A stretch of 64,000 nucleotides of DNA from an uncultured Caulobacter sp. (GTDB lineage Bacteria > Pseudomonadota > Alphaproteobacteria > Caulobacterales > Caulobacteraceae): NCBI RefSeq assembly GCF_947036865.1, contig NZ_CAMQSF010000015.1, forward strand, positions 1-64,000, given 5' to 3'. Positions within the stretch are counted from its first letter, which is position 1. Each line of letters starts with the position of its first letter. The position numbers and the translations under genes were made by a program. Below, one piece after another: positions 1-7,840 of this stretch. The notes under the pieces were generated by a model, which saw only the letters and a program-made list of their open reading frames with translations, was not told the DNA's origin and made no database searches.

Positions 1-248
1 CCCCGCGCCGACGAGCGCGCCCGCTCGACCGCCCCTCGCCGCCACGTCCGGTCGCTGGCCAACGCGCCCTGTCCTCGCGACGAGGTGGGACGATTGTGCG
101 GGCGAATTCGGCGCGGTGGATTGGGCGACGTGGAAAAGTGAGAAGCGGTTGACGTCGTTGGGTTCTGGATCGCCAACGCCGAGGATAGACGCCGCCCAAT
201 TCCCTTCCCCCTCGTGGGAGAAGGGCTCCGGTTCCCCCACGCGAACCC

Positions 249-362
249 CGTCATCCCGCGCTTTATGCGCGGGACCCATGGTTCAGCTTCCACGCGAGCG
301 CGAAGGTGATCTCCGCTCTTGCGGCGGACAAATGGGTCCCGCGCATAAAGCGCGGGATGACG
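249..362. repeat. Paired palindromic repeat, family A (perfect 31-bp inverted repeat)
   Basis: Bases 249-279 and 332-362 are exact reverse complements separated by 52 bp. Each arm contains its own hairpin (CCCGCGC, loop TTTAT, GCGCGGG) followed by GACCCAT. The layout, a short GC stem followed by GACCCA in facing copies, resembles family B at 3318-3436 and 16354-16468, so the two may be subfamilies of one REP-like element. Function is unknown. Confidence 0.85.
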
Positions 363-441
363 GAGGATTTTCGGGGAGGCCGTCACGCGCCTTCTCGCCC
401 CGAGACGGGAGCCATCCTTTCATCTCACGGCGAGACGATCG

Positions 442-530
442 CAGGGCTGACCAAGTCACTCAAGGACGACGCTTCGCGTCGCCGCGACGCGGCCGGCGGA
501 GCCGGTCCTTGACTGACTTGGTCAGCCCTG
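442..530. repeat. 26-bp inverted repeat downstream of the DUF262 gene
   Basis: Bases 442-467 (begins CAGGGCTGACCAAGTCAC) and 505-530 (ends GACTTGGTCAGCCCTG) are reverse complements at 25 of 26 positions, with a 37-bp GC-rich spacer that can form smaller hairpins. It lies about 95 bp beyond the stop of the minus-strand DUF262 gene. It could be an extragenic palindrome, a folded 3' end, or a trace of a mobile element. No U-tract follows, so I do not call it an intrinsic terminator. Confidence 0.8.
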
Positions 531-625
531 CACGCTGCAGCCTCCGAGAGATGTAAGGACGGGTCCGCGCGGGGGCGCGGGCAGACGACGCAGGTGACCG
601 GATAGCGATTGATTAGATCGAAGGT

Positions 626-2401
626 CTACATAAATCGCCTAGCAAGCTCAGCCGCCTTCCGAGCCCCTTCAGCCTTCACCGTCGAGTCCCCTTCCCGCCA
701 GTAAAGGTCCTCACCTACATACGATAGTTCAGCCTGAGGCTGCACAGTGATGACAATGAGACCAAGTCCGTAATATGTATTGTAATCAATACTGGAAAGA
801 ACCGAGTCCCTCAAAGCGGTTGAGAGTTGGCTATTTTTTATTCCATCTTTCCATTTTGAAAAATATGATTCAGTAGAAATCCCGAGCCGCTTAGCTTCTC
901 TATTTACTCCAACAACGTATCGGGCACCTATTTTTACGGGCTCTACCCCATCTACTTCCTTAGCGCGGTTAGCGTGCTCCTCCTTATCGGTGACGCCAAT
1001 TATGATCTTGCCCATTGATTTTGGGCCGTTGTTTGCAATTGCGCTAATCGTGCGAACAACCTTTTGGATCATATTAGGCTCTTCGCCGCCCGATGGTGCG
1101 AGTGTTAACAGGCCTTGTTTAAGTTCGTAATTTGCGAGCTCGATCTCTGAGCGCCTTATAACTGCATCGATATCGACCACAGTATGATTGGCGTAAATCT
1201 CCTTAGCGAGGTCGGTAGAAGCGGAGAAGAACGGCGCAATAAGACCCTTAATAGCGTCCACGTTCTTACGCCGCTCTTCGACAGATGTGGAACTCCTATC
1301 GGTGTTGATACGCCCAGAAAGCATATCCAACGCCTTACGGATACCGGCATAGTCGGATATCTTCTTACGTTCCTTGATGAACATTTCATGGAAAGCGATC
1401 ATTATAATCGCAAATACAGACGAAAACGCATTGGTGCTCTTTCTTCCGTAAATTATATCACGTAGCTTCTCCCCGCCATTCACATTAGAAACTTTGAGAA
1501 TTTCCTGCACGCAAAAACCAAATTCATCCGTAAGTTTCTCACTACCGTAGACCTCTAGAGCAGTGAGAACTCGGTCAGCCTCCTTACTGCCTTCAAGATA
1601 TATTTCATCAAGGGCGTCTTTCGCCCGCTCGATCATTACGCCACCGACGATACAAGCAGCGATGTCAGCGATGCATTGCTCATCCATGCTATCCCGAAGG
1701 TCCGTAGACCTCAAAACACCCTGATTTACCCAAAAGACTTCATCAGCCTTGACCTCGTATCCATGACGAGTCTTCGGAAGGTCGATGCTTATGGATGGCA
1801 TTGAGCTCAGCGGAAGAATATCCGACGATACGTCGCCGCGCAGCTTACAAGCGATATCACGCACAAGCGTCGAAAATTCATTTTGCACGCCAGCTTGACG
1901 CCGTTCTTGATCACTCAATCGATGACCATACGTGTTGATTCTATCAAAGACATCATTAACTTCAGCTTCAGACGCATTTCTCATGACTGAAAGCGCGAGC
2001 GAATAATCTAATATTGTTGATACCTGCTTTTGATTTAAATATTTTTCCCCCAATTCGGCCATAAATACCCCTGAAGCCGCATATCCTTTGGCAGTTGGAA
2101 AAAATTCTAAGTTAAAGAGCGAGCCCTCTTCTGTTGAGAATGACGTCTCTATGAATGAGAGTATAGCGTGAAGGCGCTGAAGGCCGTCGATAATCTCGTA
2201 AGAACCCGCCGCGTCCTCTTTCTCAGCAATGAGAATAGCGGGAATAGGGTATCTGTTGAGGATAGAGTCGATCAGCTTCTGCTTCTCTTCCAGGGTCCAG
2301 ACTAATTTTCGCTGATAACGACGATTAACGAAAAGTCGATTTTCTCGGAACCAGTTGTACACGGACTGTATGGAGGTCGGTTGGGCAGCGAGATCCGCCA
2401 T
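626..2401 (-). CDS. DUF262 protein with AlbA/Schlafen-like C-terminal domain
   Basis: A 591-residue protein. Residues about 10-85 look like a DUF262 (GmrS-type/ParB-like) domain: YQRKLVW near 29-35, PIPAI near 52-56, and IDGLQRL at 71-77 corresponding to the DGQQR motif. VFDRINTYGHRLS near 152 is a further family motif. Residues about 424-575 resemble the AlbA_2 DNA-binding domain (YELKQGLL, then ISAIANNG and KIIIGVTD, then LYWREGDST). The start ATG follows GGAG at 5-nt spacing. DUF262 proteins include the modified-DNA endonuclease GmrSD, so a defence role is plausible but inferred. Base composition is clearly more AT-rich than all neighbours, suggesting transfer. It has no operon partner in the window. 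Confidence 0.8.
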   Translation of the reverse strand: MADLAAQPTSIQSVYNWFRENRLFVNRRYQRKLVWTLEEKQKLIDSILNRYPIPAILIAEKEDAAGSYEIIDGLQRLHAILSFIETSFSTEEGSLFNLEFFPTAKGYAASGVFMAELGEKYLNQKQVSTILDYSLALSVMRNASEAEVNDVFDRINTYGHRLSDQERRQAGVQNEFSTLVRDIACKLRGDVSSDILPLSSMPSISIDLPKTRHGYEVKADEVFWVNQGVLRSTDLRDSMDEQCIADIAACIVGGVMIERAKDALDEIYLEGSKEADRVLTALEVYGSEKLTDEFGFCVQEILKVSNVNGGEKLRDIIYGRKSTNAFSSVFAIIMIAFHEMFIKERKKISDYAGIRKALDMLSGRINTDRSSTSVEERRKNVDAIKGLIAPFFSASTDLAKEIYANHTVVDIDAVIRRSEIELANYELKQGLLTLAPSGGEEPNMIQKVVRTISAIANNGPKSMGKIIIGVTDKEEHANRAKEVDGVEPVKIGARYVVGVNREAKRLGISTESYFSKWKDGIKNSQLSTALRDSVLSSIDYNTYYGLGLIVITVQPQAELSYVGEDLYWREGDSTVKAEGARKAAELARRFM

Positions 2402-2600
2402 TGTTGCTCCGGTCCCTGCAGCGAGAGTTTATTGCTACATGCGTAACGATCACTTCCCTAAAGCTCAACCCTAGAATCTTCCGCCCCCCACTCCCCGCCC
2501 CATCCATCCCCGCAATCCCCAACCGCCCCGCCTCCCCAGCCGCCGCGAAGCGCCCTATATCCTTGAGCTGACCTTCACCACGCTTCGGACCCTTCCAGGC
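2402..2600. other. Divergent intergenic region between the DUF262 gene and hdaA
   Basis: This 199-bp spacer must hold the promoters of both flanking genes. The half next to the DUF262 gene is AT-rich; the half next to hdaA is strongly C-rich on the plus strand. The composition change marks the likely right edge of the AT-rich island. One GANTC site lies at 2474-2478. I could not assign a clear promoter. Confidence 0.5.
2474..2478. promoter_or_regulatory. GANTC (CcrM-type) site upstream of hdaA
   Basis: GAATC matches the CcrM methylation target. In Caulobacter such sites in promoters can tie expression to chromosome replication. The distance from the hdaA start is about 125 bp. A single site can occur by chance, so a regulatory role is only a possibility. 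Confidence 0.35.
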
Positions 2601-3275
2601 TTGTCCACCCAGTTCAGACTGCCGCTGGCCGCCGCGCCGACCTATGCGCGGGAGGACTTCGTCGTTTCGCCGAGCAACGCCGAGGCCGTCGCGGCGGTCG
2701 ACGCCTGGCCGGACTGGCCCGAGGGAAGGCTGGCCCTGGTCGGGCCGGCGGGGTGCGGCAAGACGCATCTGGCGCGGGCCTGGGCGCGGGCCGTCGACGG
2801 CTTGGTGATCGAGGGCGACGCGGTGGTCGACCTGCCCGCCCTGCGCGGCCGGCCGGTGCTGGTCGAGGACGCCGACCAGCGGGCGGCGGGGCCGTTCGGC
2901 GAGACGCTGTTCCACATCCTCAACATGGCCGGGGTCGACGGCGGGACCGTGCTGCTGACCGGGCGGACCGCGCCGGTGGGCTGGGGGACGGCGGTGCCGG
3001 ACCTGCGCTCGCGGCTGAACGCCCTGCCCGTGGCGACCCTGGCCGAGCCGGACGACGCGGTGCTGACGGCGGTGCTGCAACGAGCCTTCGCGGCCGACTA
3101 CTGGAAGCCGGAGCCGGACTTCTACCCCTACCTCTTGTCGCGCCTGCCGCGCTCGGCGGCCGAGGTCCAGGCGATGGCGGCGCTGCTGATCGAGGCGGCG
3201 GCCGACGGGCGGCGGGCGATGACCAAGGCCCTGGCGCGCGAGGTGCTGGGGGATTTCGAGGGGGATGAGGACTAG
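2601..3275 (+). CDS. hdaA: DnaA-related replication regulator HdaA
   Basis: A 224-residue AAA+ protein of the Hda family, which with the DNA sliding clamp promotes ATP hydrolysis by DnaA and prevents over-initiation. The N-terminus carries QFRLPL at residues 4-9, matching the clamp-binding motif of Hda proteins. Walker A is GPAGCGKT (47-54) and Walker B VLVEDAD (85-91). There is no DnaA domain IV, so it is not DnaA itself. The start is TTG, chosen because it puts the clamp motif at the N-terminus; no strong ribosome site is visible. It lies upstream of ppk in the same direction, separated by a paired repeat. Confidence 0.93.
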   Translation: MSTQFRLPLAAAPTYAREDFVVSPSNAEAVAAVDAWPDWPEGRLALVGPAGCGKTHLARAWARAVDGLVIEGDAVVDLPALRGRPVLVEDADQRAAGPFGETLFHILNMAGVDGGTVLLTGRTAPVGWGTAVPDLRSRLNALPVATLAEPDDAVLTAVLQRAFAADYWKPEPDFYPYLLSRLPRSAAEVQAMAALLIEAAADGRRAMTKALAREVLGDFEGDED

Positions 3276-3317
3276 GCGCGGGGGTGTCGGGTAAGGCGCC
3301 CGCCTCCAAGCGCCGTC

Positions 3318-3436
3318 TTCCCGGCGAATGCCGGGACCCAGATTCATCCCGAACAATTGGGGTGATCGCGCTCTTCGCCCGCGCCCGGGGCGCCAGGCGT
3401 CCAGACCATGATCTGGGCCCCGGCATTCGCCGGGGA
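3318..3436. repeat. Paired palindromic repeat, family B, copy 1
   Basis: Facing copies at 3318-3343 and 3411-3436 match as reverse complements at 24 of 26 positions. The core is CCCGGCGAATGCCGGG, a hairpin, followed by (A/G)CCCAGAT. The same unit recurs at 16354-16468. The left copy overlaps a GATTC (GANTC) site at 3341-3345. It lies between hdaA and ppk and overlaps the upstream part of the ppk ORF as drawn in the track. Confidence 0.9.
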
Positions 3437-3518
3437 GAACGGAAGAAGAAATCCCTGTCGTCACCGCGTCACCGGCTTCGTTCACCATCCGGAAGATTTC
3501 CGCGCTAGACTGGTTCGC

Positions 3519-5756
3519 ATGACTGACGCCGCCGCCGCCCTGCCGACCGCCTCGATGGTTCCCGCCGCGCCCGAGATGCCCGCCTCGCCGCCGGGCCTGG
3601 TGCTGAACCCCGAGCTGATGGCCTCGCCCGAGCGGTTCTTCAACCGCGAGCTCTCGTGGCTGGCCTTCAACGAGCGGGTGCTGGAGGAGAGCGCCAATCC
3701 GCGCCACCCGCTGCTGGAGCGGCTGCGGTTTCTGTCGATCAGCGCCAACAACCTCGACGAGTTCTACATGGTCCGCGTGGCCGGCCTGAAGGGCCAGGTG
3801 CGCGAGGGCGTGCGGGTGATCAGCCAGGACGGCATGACGCCGGGCGAGCAGCTGGCGCGGCTGAACGCCTCGGCCGCCGAGCTGATGGGCGTGCAGCAGA
3901 AGATCTGGCGCCAGGTGCGCACCGAGCTGTGGGACGAGGGGCTGAAGCTGCTCGACGCCAAGGACATCGAGGGCGAGGACCGCAAGCGGGCCGAGGAGAT
4001 CTTCCTGTCGCAGATCTTCCCGGTGATGACGCCGCTGGCGATCGATCCGGCCCATCCGTTCCCGTTCATCCCGAACCTGGGCTTCTGTCTGGCCTTGAAG
4101 TTGCGGCGCATCGCCGACGACAAGCACCTCTACGCCCTGGCCCCGATCCCCTCGCAGGTGCGCCGGTTCTGGGAGCTGTCGTCGGTGGTGACGCGCGGCC
4201 GCAAGCGCCAGCGCAAGATCGCGGCGCTGGAAAGCCTGATCATCCTGTTCCTGGAGCACCTGTTCCCCGGCTACGAGGTGGAAGGCCGGGGCCTGTTCCG
4301 CCTGATCCGCGACAGCGATCTGGAGGTCGAGGAAGAGGCCGAGGACCTGGTGCGCGAGTTCGAGGCGCGGCTGAAGAAGCGGCGCCTGGGCCGGGTGGTG
4401 CGGGTCAAGATCCAGACCACCATGCCGCCGGACCTGCGCGAGTTCATCATCGAGGGCCTGCGCGCCGAGCCCGAGGACGTGATCCTGGTCGACGGCAAGC
4501 TCGGTTTGGCCCAGATGTCGGAACTGATCCCGCCGGACCGTCCGGACCTGAAGTTCCCGCCGTTCAACGCCCGCTTCCCCGAGCGCATCCGCGACCACGG
4601 CGGCGACTGCTTCGCGGCGATCCGCGAGAAGGACATCCTGGTCCACCACCCGTTCGAGAGCTTCGACGTGGTGGTGCAGTTCATCCGCCAGGCGGCGCGC
4701 GACCCGAACGTGCTGGCGATCAAGCAGACGCTGTACCGCACCTCCAAGGACAGCCCGATCGTGGCGGCCCTGATCGAGGCGGCCGACAACGGCAAGAACG
4801 TCACGGCGCTGGTCGAGATCAAGGCCCGCTTCGACGAGGAGAATAACCTGAAGTGGGCGCGCGACCTGGAACGGGCGGGCGTACACGTGGTGTTCGGCTT
4901 CGTCGACTGGAAGACCCACGCCAAGCTGTCGGTGGTCGTGCGCCGCGAGGGCGAGGCCCTGCGGACCTACTGCCACTTCGGCACCGGCAACTATCACCCG
5001 CAGACGGCCAAGGTTTACACCGACCTGTCGCTGTTCACCTGCGACCCGGCCCTGGGGCGCGACGGCGGCAAGCTGTTCAACTTCATCACCGGCTACGCCC
5101 AGCCAGGAAGGCTGGAGAAGCTGTCGTTCTCGCCGATGACCCTGAAGCCGGATCTCCTGAAGATGATCGCGGCCGAGGCGGACAACGCCCGGGCGGGCAA
5201 GCCGGCGGGCATCTGGGCCAAGATGAACGCGGTGGTCGACCCGCAGATCATCGACGCCCTGTACGCGGCTAGCCAGGCCGGCGTGCAGATCGACCTCGTG
5301 GTGCGGGGTATCTGCTGCCTGCGGCCGGGGATCAAGGGGCTGTCGGAGAACATCCGGGTCAAGTCGATCGTCGGCCGCTTCCTGGAGCACGCTCGGATCG
5401 TGGCCTTCGCCAACGGCGCGGTGATGCCCAGCGCCCAGACGCGGGTGTTCATCAGCTCGGCCGACTGGATGCCGCGCAACCTGGACCGCCGCGTCGAGAC
5501 CCTGGTCCCGGTCGAGAACCCGACCGTGCACCAGCAGGTGCTGGACCAGATCATGGTCGCCAACCTCAATGACGAGGCCCAGAGCTGGAAGCTGAACAGC
5601 GAGGGCGACTACGCCCGCGACGCCGGCTGGAACAGCAAGGGCGCCTTCTCGGCCCACGACTACTTCATGACCAATCCCAGCCTGTCGGGCCGCGGCCACG
5701 GGGCGCGCGACCTGCCGCGCGCCTTCGACCACGTGGGACCCAAGCGCAAGCGCTAG
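3519..5756 (+). CDS. ppk: Polyphosphate kinase
   Basis: A PPK1-type enzyme of 745 residues that makes polyphosphate reversibly from ATP. The N-terminal domain shows [18 protein letters not shown] (about 40-57). The catalytic region shows CHFGTGNYH near residue 485, which contains the histidine phosphorylated in PPK1 enzymes, followed by a TDLSLFT motif. I moved the start from the track's 3408 to ATG 3519, because the extra 37 residues are encoded by the family B repeat and lack family similarity. It is followed about 100 bp later by ppx, the opposing exopolyphosphatase, a common pairing. Confidence 0.96.
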   Translation: MTDAAAALPTASMVPAAPEMPASPPGLVLNPELMASPERFFNRELSWLAFNERVLEESANPRHPLLERLRFLSISANNLDEFYMVRVAGLKGQVREGVRVISQDGMTPGEQLARLNASAAELMGVQQKIWRQVRTELWDEGLKLLDAKDIEGEDRKRAEEIFLSQIFPVMTPLAIDPAHPFPFIPNLGFCLALKLRRIADDKHLYALAPIPSQVRRFWELSSVVTRGRKRQRKIAALESLIILFLEHLFPGYEVEGRGLFRLIRDSDLEVEEEAEDLVREFEARLKKRRLGRVVRVKIQTTMPPDLREFIIEGLRAEPEDVILVDGKLGLAQMSELIPPDRPDLKFPPFNARFPERIRDHGGDCFAAIREKDILVHHPFESFDVVVQFIRQAARDPNVLAIKQTLYRTSKDSPIVAALIEAADNGKNVTALVEIKARFDEENNLKWARDLERAGVHVVFGFVDWKTHAKLSVVVRREGEALRTYCHFGTGNYHPQTAKVYTDLSLFTCDPALGRDGGKLFNFITGYAQPGRLEKLSFSPMTLKPDLLKMIAAEADNARAGKPAGIWAKMNAVVDPQIIDALYAASQAGVQIDLVVRGICCLRPGIKGLSENIRVKSIVGRFLEHARIVAFANGAVMPSAQTRVFISSADWMPRNLDRRVETLVPVENPTVHQQVLDQIMVANLNDEAQSWKLNSEGDYARDAGWNSKGAFSAHDYFMTNPSLSGRGHGARDLPRAFDHVGPKRKR

Positions 5757-5855
5757 GCGGCGAAGGCGGCGCCCTTCGCGTTCATCCCCATGGAAAACGT
5801 CCCGGGGGTTGTCGCCGCCGCTTCCCCCGTCGCTCGAATAGGCTAAACCCAGCCC

Positions 5856-7343
5856 ATGGTCTTCCCGGCGCCGCGCGACGCGGCCGTGATCGATATCGGC
5901 TCCAACTCGGTCCGCCTGGTGGTGTACCGGCTGGAGGGCCGCGCCATCTGGACGGTCTTCAATGAGAAGGTGCTGGCGGGTCTGGGCCGCGACCTGGGAG
6001 CCAGCGGCCGCCTGTCGCCGGACGGGGTGATCCAGACCCTGCAGGCCCTCAAGCGGTTCCGCGCCGTGCTGGAGGCGGTCAATCCCGCCGAGACCTTCGT
6101 GGTGGCCACCGCCGCCGCCCGCGAGGCCAAGGACGGCCGAGACTTCATCAACCGCGTGCGGGACGAGACGGGCTTCACCGTCCGGGTCCTCAGCGGCGAG
6201 GAAGAGGCCCACTACGCCGCCGTCGGCGTGCTGGCCGGCGCGCCGGACGCCGAGGGCGTGGTCGGCGACCTGGGCGGGGCCAGCCTGGAGCTCGTGCATC
6301 TCAGCGCCACCGGCGCCGGCAAGGGCGTGACCCTGCCGCTGGGCCCGTTCAGCCTGGCCGGACCGGGCGGCTTCGACGGCGAGCGCGTGCGCCGCCTGGC
6401 CCGCGAGCGCATCGCCCCGGTGGCCGCCGCCTTCCGCGCCGACACCTTCCACGCCGTCGGCGGCGCCTGGCGGAACCTGGCTTTGCTGCACATGCGGCTG
6501 TCGGGCTATCCGCTGCACGTGGTCCACCAGTACCAGATCGGCGCTGGCGAGGCCCTGGAGGCCGCCCGCCTGGTGGCCCACCAGTCCAAGAGCTCGCTGG
6601 AACGCATCGAGGGCATGAGCAAGAAGCGCTCGGAGACCCTGCCCTACGCCGCCGTGGTGCTGGAGAGCCTGATCGAGCAGCTTCACTTGAAGCGCATCGA
6701 GATCTCGGCGTTCGGGGTCCGCGAGGGCCTGCTGTTCGAGGCCATGCCGCCGCGTGTGCGCAGCCTGGACCCGCTGATCGAGGGCTGCTGGGCCCTGGGC
6801 CACCGCCAGGGCGTCGCCGACGACCTGGGGCCGGCCCTGGACGCCTGGATCACGCCGGCTTTCCGCGACCTGCCGCCGCTGTTCGGCGAGCGCGACGGCG
6901 TGCTGGTCTCGGCCGCCTGCCGCCTGGCCGATGTCGGCGCGCGCCTGCACCCGGACCATCGCGCCGACCTGGTCTATGAGCAGGTGCTACGCGCCCCGAT
7001 CTCGGGCCAAAGCCACGCCGAGCGCTGCTTCCTGGCGGTGGCCGCCCATGCCCGCCACGCCACCAGCTTCAATCCGCCCGAGGCCGCCACCCTGGAACGG
7101 CTCCTGAGCCCGACCCAGCTGCGACGCGCGCGCGCCCTGGGGGCGACCATCCGCCTGGCCTGCGACCTCTCCGGGCGCAGCCCCAGCCTGCTGGCGCGCT
7201 CGCGGCTGACACTGGACAAAGCCCACCTGACCCTGGCCGCCGAGCCCGGCTTCGCCGACCTCTTGCTCGGCGAGCAGACGAGCAAAAGGGCGACGACCGC
7301 GGCGCAGCATCTGGGCTTGAAGCCAAGAATTATCGCCGAGTAA
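5856..7343 (+). CDS. ppx: Exopolyphosphatase of the Ppx/GppA family
   Basis: A 495-residue Ppx/GppA phosphatase that removes phosphate from polyphosphate ends or hydrolyses pppGpp. It has the ASKHA phosphate loop AVIDIGSNSVRLVVY near residues 10-24, LSGEEEAHYAAVGVL near 112-126 with the catalytic-region glutamates, and VGDLGGASLEL near 137-147. The C-terminal third is an HD-like extension usual in longer Ppx proteins. It sits directly downstream of ppk on the same strand, so it probably opposes that enzyme. Activity on pppGpp cannot be excluded from sequence. Confidence 0.92.
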   Translation: MVFPAPRDAAVIDIGSNSVRLVVYRLEGRAIWTVFNEKVLAGLGRDLGASGRLSPDGVIQTLQALKRFRAVLEAVNPAETFVVATAAAREAKDGRDFINRVRDETGFTVRVLSGEEEAHYAAVGVLAGAPDAEGVVGDLGGASLELVHLSATGAGKGVTLPLGPFSLAGPGGFDGERVRRLARERIAPVAAAFRADTFHAVGGAWRNLALLHMRLSGYPLHVVHQYQIGAGEALEAARLVAHQSKSSLERIEGMSKKRSETLPYAAVVLESLIEQLHLKRIEISAFGVREGLLFEAMPPRVRSLDPLIEGCWALGHRQGVADDLGPALDAWITPAFRDLPPLFGERDGVLVSAACRLADVGARLHPDHRADLVYEQVLRAPISGQSHAERCFLAVAAHARHATSFNPPEAATLERLLSPTQLRRARALGATIRLACDLSGRSPSLLARSRLTLDKAHLTLAAEPGFADLLLGEQTSKRATTAAQHLGLKPRIIAE

Positions 7344-7373
7344 ATACAGGTATTCCCAGCCCAATCGACATGC

Positions 7374-7388
7374 TTAACGGCTGCTGAA
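7374..7388 (+). promoter_or_regulatory. Weak CtrA-like half-site pair
   Basis: TTAA, seven bases, then TGAA. The CtrA consensus is TTAA-N7-TTAA, so the second half has one mismatch. It lies about 120 bp upstream of the small membrane-protein gene at 7501. Chance occurrence is quite possible. Confidence 0.25.
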
Positions 7389-7500
7389 TTTCCTCGATTT
7401 GAGTGGACTACGGGTTTCTACTGATCTTTCTCGGCGCTTGCGCACGGTTTGTTAGCCTTGCTTTCCTAGCGTGATCTCCAACAACAAGTGGAGGTCAGTG

Positions 7501-7770
7501 ATGTTGAAGCGCAAGTTCGACTATCTGGACGCGATCGCCCCGGCCCCTCGGGCCCGCAAGCGCCCCGAGCTGCACGTCGCCAACGATCACGACGCGCCGG
7601 TGACCAGCGCCGCGCGCACCCTGCAGTCGGAACTGGGCCGCGTCTTCGCCCAGGAGAGCAGTTGGTCGGTCCGTCGCACCGTCGCGATCGGCGTGGTCTT
7701 CCACCTCGGCGTCTTCTGCGCCCTGGGCCTGGCCGCCGGCGGCGCGCTCACCGAACTGGCGCACCGGTAG
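7501..7770 (+). CDS. Small single-span membrane protein, unknown function
   Basis: An 89-residue protein with no family I recognise. The N-terminal 50 residues are charged and would be cytoplasmic; a hydrophobic stretch near residues 59-80 (about TVAIGVVFHLGVFCALGLAAG) could cross the inner membrane near the C-terminus. I chose ATG 7501 over the track's GTG 7471 because GGAGG lies 6 nt before the ATG. It has about 160 bp of upstream non-coding DNA and appears to be transcribed alone. Its codon use fits its neighbours. Confidence 0.65.
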   Translation: MLKRKFDYLDAIAPAPRARKRPELHVANDHDAPVTSAARTLQSELGRVFAQESSWSVRRTVAIGVVFHLGVFCALGLAAGGALTELAHR

Positions 7771-7840
7771 GCCTCGGAAGGCTCCGCTCACCCCTGGCGG
7801 GCTGACGCGTCGTCGGCGCGCTCGCACGCCCTCGAGCGCG

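Larger units (their letters stand above)
1..625. other. Gene-poor stretch with inverted repeats
   Basis: I see no convincing gene here. The two short ORFs on the track (146 and 68 aa) are rich in Arg, Ser and Pro, match no family I recognise and run through the palindromic repeats. The stretch contains two inverted-repeat pairs (listed separately). It lies downstream of the DUF262 gene, and the left neighbour is outside the window. Confidence 0.7.

Noticed and set aside
249-530. CRISPR array
   Set aside because: The repeats are inverted pairs of different sequence, not regularly spaced direct repeats, and no cas gene is present.
116-556. 146-aa ORF at the left edge
   Set aside because: Low-complexity, passes through two repeats, no ribosome site or family features.
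2325-6959. Minus-strand ORF of 1544 aa
   Set aside because: It lies antisense to hdaA, ppk and ppx, is dominated by Arg, Gly, Leu, Val, His and Gln without family motifs, and arises from high GC at third codon positions of the real genes.
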